Notes: generated from the sequence alone by a model not told the origin. A stretch of 64,000 nt of DNA from Pandoraea pulmonicola (GCF_000815105.2 NZ_CP010310.2:5456001-5520000); one strand, 5' to 3'. Positions 10,162 to 20,935 are shown, numbered from the stretch's first letter. Translations and numbers: made by a program.

Positions 10162-10196
10162 ACGGCGGCCGGGCGCCGAGGTAGCCCAGCCGCCGT
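10162..10196 (+). terminator. Inverted repeat after mrcA
   Basis: Arms of 13 bases (10162-10174 and 10184-10196) match at 12 positions and are followed by AATTT. This is the likely mrcA terminator, although the T-run is short. Confidence 0.55.
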
Positions 10197-10211
10197 AATT
10201 TCGTGGCCCAG

Positions 10212-10251
10212 CCCGATCGCATCGGCCCACGCGCGGCCCGATGCGATCGGG
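10212..10251. terminator. Perfect 14-bp palindromic stem between convergent mrcA and cyaY
   Basis: CCCGATCGCATCGG at 10212-10225 is perfectly repeated in inverted orientation at 10238-10251 with a 12-base spacer. It sits between two convergent genes and has no T-run. It may act as a transcription barrier from either side or as a protein-binding site. Confidence 0.4.
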
Positions 10252-10291
10252 TGTCGCGGGCTCATCAGGCCTCGCAGACGCGACGTGGCGC

Positions 10292-10612
10292 TCAGTCCGC
10301 TCGTAACGTGACCGTCTCGCCGGCCTGCTGCGATGCGAAGCGCGAGAGGGCTTCGAACAGCTCGGAGTCGTCGCGGGTGTCGCGCCATTCGTCGCCCTTG
10401 AGGCGGTAGTGGTAGCCACCGGAGCGCGCAGCGATCCAGATCTCGCTCATCGGGGTTTGCAGGTTGACGATGATCTTGCTGCCATCCTCGAATTCGAGCG
10501 TCAGGACGTTGCCGGAGCGCTCGCAATCGATGTCCACATCGCTGTCCTCGACAGCCGCCTCCACCTGCGCCAGCACTGCCTCGGCGAGCGCCAGGAATTC
10601 ACTTTCCGTCAT
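10292..10612 (-). CDS. cyaY: Iron donor protein CyaY (bacterial frataxin)
   Basis: CyaY binds iron through an acidic helix and modulates Fe-S cluster assembly on IscS/IscU. The protein shows the acidic first helix ([15 protein letters not shown]), the [20 protein letters not shown] sheet and the [13 protein letters not shown] segment typical of the family. I choose the start at 10612 ([11 protein letters not shown]), which aligns with the E. coli N-terminus, gives the usual 106 residues and has GTGGAG six bases upstream. An in-frame ATG at 10645 would add eleven residues. The gene is divergent from lptM with 57 bases between start codons. Confidence 0.94.
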   Translation of the reverse strand: MTESEFLALAEAVLAQVEAAVEDSDVDIDCERSGNVLTLEFEDGSKIIVNLQTPMSEIWIAARSGGYHYRLKGDEWRDTRDDSELFEALSRFASQQAGETVTLRAD

Positions 10613-10669
10613 GCTAAACTCCACGGTTTGCGTCATCGTTTGCATGCCGCACCACGCGGCGATACCCCC

Positions 10670-10897
10670 ATGACTGCACCTATTCGAACCAGCGCGATTG
10701 TAGCGTCGATTGCTCTTCTGAGCGTGTTGGCCGGCTGCGGCCAGGCCGGGCCGCTTTATATACCCGCCCGCCCCGTCAAACCGACGCCGCCGCCGGGCGC
10801 CCCGCTGCCCCCGCCACCGCGTGTGCCGGAGCCGCAGCGCGGGCCATCGGTCGACGTGCCGCCTGCGGATGTGGTGCCCCCCGCCAAGCCCGAATAA
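10670..10897 (+). CDS. lptM: LptM-like small outer-membrane lipoprotein (LPS translocon maturation)
   Basis: This 75-residue lipoprotein has a signal peptide ending in the lipobox LAGC and, straight after the Cys, the hallmark GQAGPLYIP. The rest is Pro-rich and disordered. In E. coli LptM (YifL) helps oxidative maturation of the LPS transporter LptD. The lptM-lysA order with divergent cyaY is conserved in proteobacteria, which supports both assignment and start. The Pro-rich tail is longer than in E. coli. Confidence 0.85.
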   Translation: MTAPIRTSAIVASIALLSVLAGCGQAGPLYIPARPVKPTPPPGAPLPPPPRVPEPQRGPSVDVPPADVVPPAKPE

Positions 10898-11054
10898 GGA
10901 CGGCGTCCGGCCGGGTTCAGATCGACTTCCGTCCGACGCCCGAGCGAATTCCGGCTACATTACGACTGAACGACCGAACTGCGACGCAATCCAGCGCCAT
11001 TCGGCCGATGCCCGCCCCGCCGGCGGGCCACTGTTTGATCACCGAGTACCTGCG

Positions 11055-12323
11055 ATGTCCGACGCCATCTTCTCCTACCGCGACGACGTGCTCCACGCCG
11101 AGGGCGTTGCCCTGCCGGCTCTCGCCGAGCGTTTCGGCACGCCCCTGTACGTCTATTCGAAGGCGGCCCTGACTCGCGCCTACCATGCGTACGCCAAGGC
11201 CTGCGAAGGCCGCAATGCCGCGGTGCACTACGCCGCCAAGGCCAATTCGAATCTCGCCGTGCTCGGCGTGTTAGCCCGCCTCGGCGCCGGCTTCGACATC
11301 GTGTCGGCGGGCGAACTGGCACGCGTGATCGCGGCCGGCGGCGACCCGAAGCGCGCGGTGTTCTCGGGCGTCGGCAAGCATGCGGACGAAATGCGCTACG
11401 CGCTGGAAAAGGACGTCTTCTGCTTTAACGTCGAGTCGCGTCCGGAACTCGATCGCCTCAACGAGGTGGCCGGACAGACCGGCAAGCGCGCTCGCGTGTC
11501 GCTGCGCGTGAACCCGAACGTCGACGCCAAGACGCATCCCTACATCTCCACCGGCCTGCGCGGCAACAAGTTCGGCGTGGCCTACGAGGAAGCGTTCGAC
11601 GCCTATCGCGCGGCGGCGGCCATGCCGCACCTCGAAGTCGTCGGCATCGACTGCCACATCGGCTCGCAAATCACCGAAATCTCGCCGTATCTCGACGCCA
11701 TCGACAAGATGCTCGATCTCGTCGAGAAGCTCGAGGCCGCCGGTATTTCGTTGCACCACATCGATGTGGGCGGCGGCCTGGGCATCACCTACACCGACGA
11801 GACGCCGCCGGACATCACGGCCTTCGCCACCATGCTGCTCGATCACATTGCGAAGCGCGGCCATGGCCATCGTCAGGTGCTGTTCGAGCCGGGTCGCTCG
11901 CTCGTGGGCAACGCCGGCGTGCTGCTCACGCGCGTGGAATTCCTCAAGCACGGCGAGACGAAGAACTTCGCGATCGTCGACGCCGCCATGAACGATCTGG
12001 CCCGCCCCGCCATGTACGAGGCCTATCACGGCATCGATCCGGTAGAGCGTCGCGCGACGGACGTCGTGACATACGACGTCGTCGGCCCGGTGTGCGAGAG
12101 CGGTGACTGGCTCGGCCGCGAGCGTGCACTGGCCATCGCTCCCGGGGACCTGCTCGCCATTCGTTCGGCGGGCGCCTATGGCTTCACGATGAGCTCGAAC
12201 TACAACACGCGTCCGCGCGCCGCCGAAGTGATGGTCGACGGCGAGAACGCTTACCTCGTGCGCGAGCGCGAAACGATCGAGTCGCTGTTCGCCGGCGAAC
12301 GACTGCTGCCTGCGGGCGTCTGA
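11055..12323 (+). CDS. lysA: Diaminopimelate decarboxylase
   Basis: LysA is a PLP enzyme that decarboxylates meso-diaminopimelate to L-lysine, the last step of the pathway. Lys62 in HYAAKANSN is the Schiff-base lysine. The Gly-rich phosphate loop (IDVGGGLGITY), EPGRSLVGNAG and the CESGDWLGRERAL dimer-interface Cys are all present. The 422-residue length is normal. The start MSDAIFSYRDD is chosen because it matches the family N-terminus; the frame stays open upstream without sense. The 3' end overlaps the 3' end of convergent msrQ by 73 bases. Confidence 0.97.
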   Translation: MSDAIFSYRDDVLHAEGVALPALAERFGTPLYVYSKAALTRAYHAYAKACEGRNAAVHYAAKANSNLAVLGVLARLGAGFDIVSAGELARVIAAGGDPKRAVFSGVGKHADEMRYALEKDVFCFNVESRPELDRLNEVAGQTGKRARVSLRVNPNVDAKTHPYISTGLRGNKFGVAYEEAFDAYRAAAAMPHLEVVGIDCHIGSQITEISPYLDAIDKMLDLVEKLEAAGISLHHIDVGGGLGITYTDETPPDITAFATMLLDHIAKRGHGHRQVLFEPGRSLVGNAGVLLTRVEFLKHGETKNFAIVDAAMNDLARPAMYEAYHGIDPVERRATDVVTYDVVGPVCESGDWLGRERALAIAPGDLLAIRSAGAYGFTMSSNYNTRPRAAEVMVDGENAYLVRERETIESLFAGERLLPAGV

Positions 12324-13036
12324 ACACGCTGCCTGCGAAGCGCCCACAACACGCGGGCGCCGAGCAGGCACGCCACCACGATCGCGTAGATCGCCGGCTC
12401 GGCAAAGTCATGCTTGCCCGCCTTCATCCACCAGTAGTGCAGAATCGCCAGCACCGCAATCGCGTATATCGCACGGTGCAGACGTTGCCAGCGGCGGCGC
12501 CCCAGGCGGCGCGCCATCGCATACGGTGACGTCAACGCCAACGGCACCATCAGCACGAACGCCGCAAACCCCATCGTGATGAACGGACGCTTGCCCGCGA
12601 CGTCGCGCACGATGCTCGTCCAGTCGAACCACTGATCCAGCCAGAAGTACGTCGTGAAATGCAGCGCGGCGTAAAAGAACGCGAAGAGGCCGAGCATGCG
12701 CCGAAACCGCAGCAGCCACGCCAGCCCCGGCAACCGGCGCACCGGCGTGATGGCCAGCGTGACGCACAGCAGGACCAGCGTCCACGTGCCGGTCGAGCGC
12801 GTGATGAACTCGACGGGATTGGCGCCCAGACGATCCGTCATGCCACTCACCACGAGGCGCAGCAGCGGCAGCAGCGCGAGCATGAACACGGCGGCTTTGG
12901 CCCACGACACCCAGTGTTGTGCGCCGACCCGATGTGCGGCACGCGCATCGACACGTTGCGGAGCTGCGGGCGCCCGATCGGCAGGCGGCGCGCCAACGGA
13001 GAAACCGTCTCGCGGATCGGTGGGTTGCGTGGACAC
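12251..13036 (-). CDS. msrQ: MsrQ, haem-binding membrane subunit of the MsrPQ methionine sulfoxide reductase
   Basis: MsrQ is a ferric-reductase-like inner-membrane protein that passes quinone-pool electrons to periplasmic MsrP. About six membrane segments are visible, with candidate haem ligands in YAALHFTTYF, LHRAIYAIAV and ILHYWWMKAGKHD. The 261 residues include an N-terminal ~40-residue Pro/Ala-rich extension and a C-terminal polar tail that lies over the end of lysA. It follows msrP by 20 bases, as expected for an msrPQ operon. Confidence 0.93.
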   Translation of the reverse strand: MSTQPTDPRDGFSVGAPPADRAPAAPQRVDARAAHRVGAQHWVSWAKAAVFMLALLPLLRLVVSGMTDRLGANPVEFITRSTGTWTLVLLCVTLAITPVRRLPGLAWLLRFRRMLGLFAFFYAALHFTTYFWLDQWFDWTSIVRDVAGKRPFITMGFAAFVLMVPLALTSPYAMARRLGRRRWQRLHRAIYAIAVLAILHYWWMKAGKHDFAEPAIYAIVVACLLGARVLWALRRQRVQTPAGSSRSPANSDSIVSRSRTR

Positions 13037-13056
13037 GGTGCGTCGGTAAGGAAGGG

Positions 13057-14064
13057 TCAGAAGAACTTACGCAGATCCATGCCCTGGTACAGGCTGGCGA
13101 CCTGCTCGCCGTAACCGTTGAACATCAACGTCTTGCGCTTCGGAGTGAAGATGCCGCCGTCGCCGATCCGCCGCTCGGTCGCCTGACTCCAGCGCGGATG
13201 GTCGACCTCGGGGTTCACGTTGGAATAGAAACCGTACTCGTCCGGTGCCGCGCGATGCCAGCTCGTGATCGGCATCTTCTCGACGAACCGGATCTTCACG
13301 ATGGACTTGGCGCTCTTGAAGCCATACTTCCAAGGCACCACCATGCGCACCGGCGCGCCGTTCTGGTTGGGCAGCACTTCGCCGTACAGGCCGAAGGTCA
13401 GTAGCGAGAGCGGATGCATCGCCTCGTCCATGCGCAGGCCCTCCACATACGGCCAGCTCAGGACCGGGTACGACAACCCCGGCATCTGCTTCGGATCCGC
13501 CAGTGTGACGAATTCGACGTACCGTGCATTGCCTGTCGGTTGCACCTGCTTGATGAGCGCCGAAAGCGAGTAGCCGATCCACGGAATCACCATCGACCAG
13601 CCCTCGACGCAACGCAGGCGATAGACGCGCTCTTCGAGCGGCGCGAGCTTGAGCAGCGCGTCGATATCGTAGACCTTTGGCTGCCGCACTTCCCCCTCGA
13701 TCGCGATTTGCCATGGACGCGGCTTGAGCGTGCCCGCCCGGCGCGCCGGATCGGATTTGTCAGTGCCGAACTCGTAGAAGTTGTTGTACGTGGTGACGTC
13801 CTTGATATCGGTCGGCTTGTCGGTGACGACATAGCGCGTGTTGCGCGGTGCGCTCAGCTTCGCGAGCCCCGTGCCGGGACTGTCGGCAGCCGGCGCCGCC
13901 AGAACGGCTCGCGGCGACAGCAAACCCAGCGCCGCACCGCCCAGCCCCGTCAGCCCCGCGCCGGACGCGCGCAGAAAGCGCCGCCGCGCATCCACCAGTT
14001 CACGCGGTGTGATGCTGCTCGTCGGGATGTCCGCCCCACGCAGACGCGACTTGTTCGTGTTCAT
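13057..14064 (-). CDS. msrP: MsrP, periplasmic molybdopterin methionine sulfoxide reductase
   Basis: MsrP repairs oxidised methionine in periplasmic proteins using a molybdenum cofactor. The start at 14064 has a strong AGGAGAG site and opens a Tat signal with RRRFLRAS (residues 27-34) followed by a hydrophobic stretch and an ALA-type cleavage region. The mature protein shows [14 protein letters not shown], the Mo-ligand Cys in [12 protein letters not shown], and PFPGLSY-like and [14 protein letters not shown] segments typical of the family. The 335-residue length is normal. Its partner msrQ is directly downstream. Confidence 0.95.
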   Translation of the reverse strand: MNTNKSRLRGADIPTSSITPRELVDARRRFLRASGAGLTGLGGAALGLLSPRAVLAAPAADSPGTGLAKLSAPRNTRYVVTDKPTDIKDVTTYNNFYEFGTDKSDPARRAGTLKPRPWQIAIEGEVRQPKVYDIDALLKLAPLEERVYRLRCVEGWSMVIPWIGYSLSALIKQVQPTGNARYVEFVTLADPKQMPGLSYPVLSWPYVEGLRMDEAMHPLSLLTFGLYGEVLPNQNGAPVRMVVPWKYGFKSAKSIVKIRFVEKMPITSWHRAAPDEYGFYSNVNPEVDHPRWSQATERRIGDGGIFTPKRKTLMFNGYGEQVASLYQGMDLRKFF

Positions 14065-14268
14065 GACTCGCCTCTCCTGATGCCGCCCGCCCGGCGACGC
14101 GACGGCCACCGCTGTAGCCCCCGTTGCGCCGGTGCCGTTGATTAGACCCGGCCCAGGCTTCTCCCCGTTCCCACGAACGCGGTGCGGGAAATCATACGCC
14201 ACGATGAAAAAAGCCGCCGGCTCGTGAGCGCGGCGGCTTTCGGCGATCTTCCAGCGACACGCGTCGCG

Positions 14269-15468
14269 TCAGAGTTGTCCGTAGCTGTGCAGCCCCGACA
14301 GGAACATGTTCACGCCGAGGAAGGCGAACGTGGTGATCAGCAGCCCCGTCAACGACCACCATGCCGCAACGACACCGCGCAGGCCCTTCATGAGACGCAT
14401 GTGCAGCCACGCCGCATAGTTCAGCCAGACGATCAGCGCCCACGTCTCCTTCGGATCCCAGCTCCAATAGCCGCCCCAGGCGTCCGCGGCCCACAGCGCA
14501 CCAAGGATTGTGGCGATCGTGAAGAATGCGAAGCCGACCGCGATGGCCTTGTACATCACGTCGTCGAGCAATTCGAGCGATGGCAGACGCGACGAGAAAA
14601 AGCCCGTATCCGGCGCCTTGCCCGCCGCCGCCAGACGCTTGTTTTCGCCCGACTTGAGCAGATACGCCACGGCGACCATCGCGGCGAGCGCAAACGTGCC
14701 GTAGCCAATGAAGTTCGCCGGCACGTGGATCTTCATCCACCAGCTTTGCAGCGCCGGCACCAGCGGCTGGATTTCATAGGCGCTGCGCGCCACGCTGTAC
14801 CAGAGGTTGAAGCTCACCGCCGCGCTGATCACCAGCAGCACGAACGGCCCGAGCGAGCGCGTTTCGTAGCGGTGCTCGTAGTACAGGTAGAACAGCGCCG
14901 TGATCAGGCAGAAGAGGACGAACACTTCATACAGGTTGGAGATCGGAATGTGTCCGACGTCCGCGCCAACGAGATACGACTCGTACCAGCGCACCATCAT
15001 GCCGGTAAAACCGAGCAGCACCGCTGCCCAGCACAGCGACGAGCCGACGCTCGCGCCGAACGGCGAGCGCGCGAGCAGGCCGCCCCAGTAGAAGAGCGTC
15101 GACAGGAAGAACAGCGCACTCATCCACAGGATGGCCGACTGACTCGACAGGAAATACTTGAGGAAGAACGCCTGATCGGCGCGCGCCAGATCGTGGTGGT
15201 ACATGCCGATACCGGCGAGCGCGAGAATCGCGATGCCCGCCATCAGCCAGCGCACCGCACGCCAGTGCCAGCCCAGCAGCGCGAAGGTCGGTACGGCAAG
15301 CACCAGGATCGTGTGCTCGTAGTAGTCCATGTAGTGGCCGTACTGGCTCAGTGCCACGCCCGCACCAACGGCCAGTGCGAGCACGAACAGCCAGTCGCCG
15401 AGGCTGCGCCGACGCAGCCACGAGACCTCCGAATAAGCTTGCGATAACTCCATCTGTCTCACCTTCAT
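14269..15468 (-). CDS. ccsB: Cytochrome c biogenesis protein CcsB/ResC (haem handling)
   Basis: This 399-residue multi-pass inner-membrane protein belongs to the System II haem lyase. Its WGGYWSWDPKETW motif is the haem-binding WWD signature; conserved His residues sit in nearby helices (KIHVPANFIGY and NYAAWLHMRL). Together with ResB it exports haem and attaches it to CXXCH motifs. I choose the start whose ATG overlaps the resB stop as ATGA, indicating translational coupling; a second Met five codons on is possible. Confidence 0.94.
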   Translation of the reverse strand: MKVRQMELSQAYSEVSWLRRRSLGDWLFVLALAVGAGVALSQYGHYMDYYEHTILVLAVPTFALLGWHWRAVRWLMAGIAILALAGIGMYHHDLARADQAFFLKYFLSSQSAILWMSALFFLSTLFYWGGLLARSPFGASVGSSLCWAAVLLGFTGMMVRWYESYLVGADVGHIPISNLYEVFVLFCLITALFYLYYEHRYETRSLGPFVLLVISAAVSFNLWYSVARSAYEIQPLVPALQSWWMKIHVPANFIGYGTFALAAMVAVAYLLKSGENKRLAAAGKAPDTGFFSSRLPSLELLDDVMYKAIAVGFAFFTIATILGALWAADAWGGYWSWDPKETWALIVWLNYAAWLHMRLMKGLRGVVAAWWSLTGLLITTFAFLGVNMFLSGLHSYGQL

Positions 15469-17600
15469 CGTTTTGTGACGATCTCGTCCATTTCCGCCTT
15501 CGTGCGGGCGAATTCCTTTTCGAAATCCAGTGTGCGGCGCGTGGTCGACACCGCCATGAGCACCGAACTGCCGCCTTGCGGAGCATCCTTGATCCACAGC
15601 CACAGACGGCGCTCGCGCACGTAGAACATGGAGAAGATGCCAAGCACCAGCAGCAAGCTGCCAAGATACACGATCTTCTTGCCCGGCGAGCGCGTGAGTT
15701 GGAAGACGCTCGCCTGAATCTGGTCGAACGAATCGAGCTGCAGGAACACCGGCGCGTCATACAGGAAATTGTCCGACAGCGCGTTGGTGGCCGTGTGCAC
15801 GAAGCGCTCGGTCTCCGGCGTGGAGGCCGCCGGCGCTTGCCCGGCCTGCTCGCGTGCAACCTGCCACAACTGCCACACGGTGCCGTCGAGAATGCGGCGG
15901 AACATGTCGGCCGCCGCGGACTGCTGCGCCGGCGGCACCTTCTCGCTGACGAACTCGGCTATGGCCTGCAGGCCGCCCGTCGCATGGCCGGTTTTGCTTG
16001 CCGGAATCGCGCCCGCAAACAGATCCAGCTCGCGCTTCGCGCTTTCCTGCAATTGACCGCGCAGCTCGGCCGACGTCTGCGCCGGCAACGATTGCGCCGC
16101 AAAACGGCGGGCCGCTTCGGTGCGGGCGCCGTCGTCCTGCAACGCGGCGCGCAACAGCATCCATTGCTTGACGGAGCCGTCTTCATCGGCGGGAATGCGC
16201 AAGTACTGGAACGGGCCGTCCGGCGTATCGCGCACCCCGGTCATGAACACGCGCTGACCGTCTTCCACGAGAATCGGCAGCATGTAGTTGCGGTACTCCT
16301 TCGCCTGCCCGCTGCGATCGCGCACCTTGTACTGCACCGACGGCCCCACGTTGCGCAGATCCTTGCTCAGATCGGTACGCGCGCCGGAACCCAGTTGTGC
16401 ACCGAGATCGTCGCGCAACGATTTACGGGCCACGCCACGCACGTCGCGCTCACCACCGCCATTGCTGATGTTCTCCACGTTGATCGCGCGGAAATCGCTG
16501 AACTCGATGGTGTATTCATCCTTGCCGGCCGCACCGCCGCGCAACTGTGTGGCGCCGCCGACGTCGCCCGAGAATGCGAACGGCTTGTCCGATGCGCCGT
16601 GCATCGGGTAGCCGGTCAGGCGCAGCTTGCTGCCGCCATCCTCGAAGCTGGACTGGTAGATTGCGACGCCCTTGTAGATGAACGGCTCGTTGACCTTCAC
16701 GGTCGCGCTCATCGTCTTCCCGTTCTCGGGATCGGTCACCACGATATCGCTCGCGAACAGCTTCGGCATGCCCGTCGAGTAGTAATCGACGTGGAATTTC
16801 TTCAGCTCGATGGAGAACGGCAGATCCTGCACGACCGAGCCGTTCTGGAAGTTCAGGATCGCCGTGGTCGACTTGCCGCCCTCGGGCACGAAGGCGTAGC
16901 CGCGAAATGCCGGGTTGTTCGGCGACAGACGATGCGTTTCCGGAATCTGCGCAATGACGGCGTTCCCCTGCAGCGGCGACTTGCCGAACAACGCCATCTG
17001 CACGCGAATCAGCAGATCGCTGTCGACGAGTCCGCCCAGGCAGATGATGACGATCGCGCTGTGCGCGAAGATGTAGCCGATCTTGTTGACCGCGCCGGCC
17101 TTGGCGGCCACGAGCGTGGCGCCGTCGCGCTCGCGAACCACGAAGCGGTAGCCGCGGTGACCGAGGTAACGCGTCAGACGCGGCAGGAGCTCCGCGCGCG
17201 ACGCCGGTCCGGAGAACTCGCCCTTGTGGCCGAAGGCGCGCAGGCTACCCTCGCGCACGTGATCGCGCCAGCTCCGGATGTCCGCGATCATCTTCGGCGC
17301 GTTGCGCACGATACACAGCGTCGTGGACGCCATCAGGAAGAACAGGATCAGCAGGAACCACCACGAGCTGTACACGGTGTACAGCCCGAGCGAGCGGAAG
17401 ACGTCGGCCCAGAACGGGCCGAACTGGTTGACGTAGTTAGGATACGGATCGCCCTGCTTGAGCACCGTACCGACGATGCTGGCAATGGCGAGCACGGTCA
17501 GCAGGCTGATGGCAAAACGCATCGAGCTGACGAGTTCGACGCCGTCGCGCAACCAGCGTTGCGCGCCCTTGATCTGCATTCCGGAGGTACTGATACTCAT
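15465..17600 (-). CDS. resB: ResB-family cytochrome c biogenesis protein
   Basis: ResB (711 residues) is the partner of CcsB in System II cytochrome c maturation. Three N-terminal membrane helices (within about the first 150 residues, including SSWWFLLILFFLMASTTLCI), a large periplasmic domain and a C-terminal helix (KIVYLGSLLLVLGIFSMFYV) fit the family. The start at 17600 follows GGAATCAGG and yields an N-terminal cytoplasmic tail of normal length. It is co-transcribed with ccsB by stop-start overlap. The neighbouring cytochrome c4 gene is a natural substrate. Confidence 0.94.
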   Translation of the reverse strand: MSISTSGMQIKGAQRWLRDGVELVSSMRFAISLLTVLAIASIVGTVLKQGDPYPNYVNQFGPFWADVFRSLGLYTVYSSWWFLLILFFLMASTTLCIVRNAPKMIADIRSWRDHVREGSLRAFGHKGEFSGPASRAELLPRLTRYLGHRGYRFVVRERDGATLVAAKAGAVNKIGYIFAHSAIVIICLGGLVDSDLLIRVQMALFGKSPLQGNAVIAQIPETHRLSPNNPAFRGYAFVPEGGKSTTAILNFQNGSVVQDLPFSIELKKFHVDYYSTGMPKLFASDIVVTDPENGKTMSATVKVNEPFIYKGVAIYQSSFEDGGSKLRLTGYPMHGASDKPFAFSGDVGGATQLRGGAAGKDEYTIEFSDFRAINVENISNGGGERDVRGVARKSLRDDLGAQLGSGARTDLSKDLRNVGPSVQYKVRDRSGQAKEYRNYMLPILVEDGQRVFMTGVRDTPDGPFQYLRIPADEDGSVKQWMLLRAALQDDGARTEAARRFAAQSLPAQTSAELRGQLQESAKRELDLFAGAIPASKTGHATGGLQAIAEFVSEKVPPAQQSAAADMFRRILDGTVWQLWQVAREQAGQAPAASTPETERFVHTATNALSDNFLYDAPVFLQLDSFDQIQASVFQLTRSPGKKIVYLGSLLLVLGIFSMFYVRERRLWLWIKDAPQGGSSVLMAVSTTRRTLDFEKEFARTKAEMDEIVTKR

Positions 17601-17766
17601 CCTGATTCCGACAACAAAAAGGGCGGGGGCGCGTGTCTCACGCGCCCGCCACCCTGTGTATGCTAAACCAGTTCGAAGGCGTCGCCCCGCGGCGACGCTG
17701 CTGGTTTCGTTATAAGTCAGCGAATATACCCTGACGTTCACACGATGTCAGAGCAGGGGCTGCCGA

Positions 17767-18429
17767 TCAGCGCAAACCGGCGATGTAATCCGCGACTGCC
17801 TTGATTTCCTTGTCCGACAGCCGCGACGCAATGTCGTGCATCGGGGCGTTGTTGCCACGGGTCTCGTCGCGGAACGCCACCAGTTGGGCCGCGGTGTAAT
17901 CCGCCCATTGGCCAGACAGACGCGGGTACTGCGACGGCATGCCGGCCCCCGCCGGTCCATGACACGAGGCGCAGGCGGGCACCCCCTTGTCGGCCAGACC
18001 GCCGCGGTAGATCTTCTCGCCCAGCGGCACCGTGGCCTTGTTGCGCGCGGCGCCCGGCTTCTCGGTTTGCGAGGCGAAATACGCCGACACGTTGCGCATG
18101 TCCTGATCGGACAGCGCCGCAACCATGCCGGCCATGATGGGATTGTTACGTGCAGGGGTCTTGCCGGGCTGCGCCTTGAAATCGACGAGCTGCTTGTAGA
18201 GGTATTCGGGATGCTGACCGGCGAGCTTGGGATAGGCGCCGCCGGTGCTGTTGCCGTCCGCCGCGTGGCAGGACGCGCAAACCTGACTGGCAATGGCCTG
18301 TCCCCGGTTCAGGTCGGGTTTGGCAGGCGCCTGCGGATCGGCGGCCTGACTGGCGCCGCTCAGAAGAAAGCATGCCAGCGCCAACGGTGTTGCAGCGAGA
18401 GACTTCCACACTCCTCGGTTCATTCGCAC
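17767..18429 (-). CDS. Dihaem cytochrome c4
   Basis: The 220-residue precursor has a signal peptide ending in ASQA-A and two class I haem domains, each with CASCH (Cys51/Cys54/His55 and Cys153/Cys156/His157). Candidate Met ligands lie in IMAGMVAALSD and APMHDIASRLSD. Cytochrome c4 is a periplasmic, often membrane-associated electron carrier feeding terminal oxidases. It lies upstream of resB-ccsB on the same strand, 167 bases away, and is divergent from engB. Confidence 0.93.
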   Translation of the reverse strand: MRMNRGVWKSLAATPLALACFLLSGASQAADPQAPAKPDLNRGQAIASQVCASCHAADGNSTGGAYPKLAGQHPEYLYKQLVDFKAQPGKTPARNNPIMAGMVAALSDQDMRNVSAYFASQTEKPGAARNKATVPLGEKIYRGGLADKGVPACASCHGPAGAGMPSQYPRLSGQWADYTAAQLVAFRDETRGNNAPMHDIASRLSDKEIKAVADYIAGLR

Positions 18430-18719
18430 ACCTTATATCTGTTTTGTCGGGAAATCGGTCGTTCGAACTCACCGTCCGGCGCCGTGTTTCTCCTCCAACC
18501 TCACGGCGCGCGAGACGTTCGGGCAACCCTTGGCAAGGCCAAGGTTAACTTTCATATTGTACAATAAAGACTTTCCCCGGCTTTAGGGGATTTCCATGTA
18601 GAAGGCCGCAGAGCGGGGCTTCCCGGGCTGTCGCCGGCGAGCATCGATCTCACCGTTTTGCGTCCCTGCGCCCGCGTTTCGGCCCGCCTCGCGCGGCTGC
18701 GCGCTCCCCGGTTTCCGCC

Positions 18720-19388
18720 ATGTCCCTACTTCATCAAGCCCGCTTCTTTACGACCGTCAACCACCTGCGCGACCTGCCTGCGACGGCCGTGCCCGAGGTC
18801 GCCTTCGCGGGCCGCTCGAACGCGGGCAAATCCAGCGCGCTGAACATCCTTTGCAACCAGAAACGGCTTGCTTTCTCGAGCAAGACGCCGGGCCGCACCC
18901 AGCACATCAACTACTTCGAGATCGCGCACCTGGAGCATCTGTACGGTTATCTCGTCGACTTGCCCGGCTACGGTTACGCCGAAGTCGGCGGTGGTGTGAA
19001 GGTGCACTGGCAGCAGTTGCTCGGCGACTACCTGGTGCAACGCCCGCAACTGCGCGGCCTCGTGCTGGTGATGGATTCGCGTCGCCCGTTCACGGACCTC
19101 GATTGCGAACTGATCGACTGGTTTCTGCCAACCGGACGCCCCATTCACGCCCTGCTCACCAAGGCGGACAAGCTCACCCGCCAGGACGCGACGGTCGTGC
19201 TGCGCGATACGCAAAAGCGTCTGTCCGCACTGCCGCGCACCGATGGCCTGCCGTCGGACGATCCGGCTGTTGCGCCGCAGTTCACCGCGCAACTGTTCTC
19301 GTCGCTCAAGCGCACGGGCGTGGACGCCGCCCAGCGCATGCTGGAAGACTGGCTCGCCATCCCACCGCGCGAATCCGCGAAGAAATGA
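18720..19388 (+). CDS. engB: Ribosome biogenesis GTPase EngB (YihA/YsxC)
   Basis: EngB is an essential small GTPase for large ribosomal subunit assembly. The G1 motif GRSNAGKSS (residues 31-39), G2 Thr in [15 protein letters not shown]3 [10 protein letters not shown] and G4 TKAD are all intact. The 222 residues include a C-terminal extension after the G domain. No clear ribosome binding site is seen before this ATG, but the N-terminus [14 protein letters not shown] matches the family. Confidence 0.95.
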   Translation: MSLLHQARFFTTVNHLRDLPATAVPEVAFAGRSNAGKSSALNILCNQKRLAFSSKTPGRTQHINYFEIAHLEHLYGYLVDLPGYGYAEVGGGVKVHWQQLLGDYLVQRPQLRGLVLVMDSRRPFTDLDCELIDWFLPTGRPIHALLTKADKLTRQDATVVLRDTQKRLSALPRTDGLPSDDPAVAPQFTAQLFSSLKRTGVDAAQRMLEDWLAIPPRESAKK

Positions 19389-19647
19389 GTGGCGCTCAGC
19401 CGCCTTGTCCGTTGCGCTGCGCGCCGTTCGTTTCGGCGGTGTCTGGCGCACGACGCTCAACACCGTAAGGTAGAGGGCGAACGGGCACGGTGGGCGCGAC
19501 AAAACGTCGCGGCGCCGAACGACGGCGCGTCAGACAGGAAGCGGAGAGTATGGCCTCCTCGGTCGAACGGATGAGGCCGGCAAATTCGGCGAAAATACGC
19601 GACTCTCCCGGCATCCGAAGACATCCACACGACAAAGTGCGCGCGCA

Positions 19648-19676
19648 TAAAAAAACCGCCGTGTAGGCACGGCGGG
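19648..19676 (-). terminator. Terminator-like hairpin between engB and hemB
   Basis: CCGCCGTG is inverted as CACGGCGG around a 4-base loop. On the minus strand the stem is followed by seven T residues, a textbook intrinsic terminator; on the plus strand it is followed by only GTTTAAA. It probably ends engB transcription and also blocks antisense reading. Confidence 0.65.
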
Positions 19677-19760
19677 TTTAAATAAGCCTTATCGTAGAAC
19701 GACAGGCGCCCGCTCAGGGAGGAGAAGCGGGGGACGCCGCACGCAGTGCGAACGTCCGGT

Positions 19761-19775
19761 TGGTATGATATACCA
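19761..19775. promoter_or_regulatory. Palindromic operator candidate upstream of hemB
   Basis: TGGTAT-GAT-ATACCA is a perfect 6+3+6 palindrome about 160 bases before the hemB ATG. It contains TATGAT, a possible -10. The shape resembles operators of GntR-type repressors, but no such regulator is adjacent. Confidence 0.4.
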
Positions 19776-19840
19776 TGCTTCCGAAAGTTTCCGGGCAAGC
19801 GCCGTTTTTTTGCGCGCCTTCTTCCTGACGGTTTCATTGA

Positions 19841-20935
<1,095 letters not shown>

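Noticed and set aside
8693..10222. A 509-codon minus-strand frame opposite mrcA
   Set aside because: mrcA carries all the PBP motifs; the opposite frame has no recognisable domain.
15351..17666. A 771-codon plus-strand frame opposite resB
   Set aside because: resB on the minus strand has membrane helices and family features; the opposite frame has none.
18551..18570. TACAAT as a promoter for engB
   Set aside because: The hexamer is plausible but no -35 lies at a suitable distance and the leader would be long; evidence was too weak to list.
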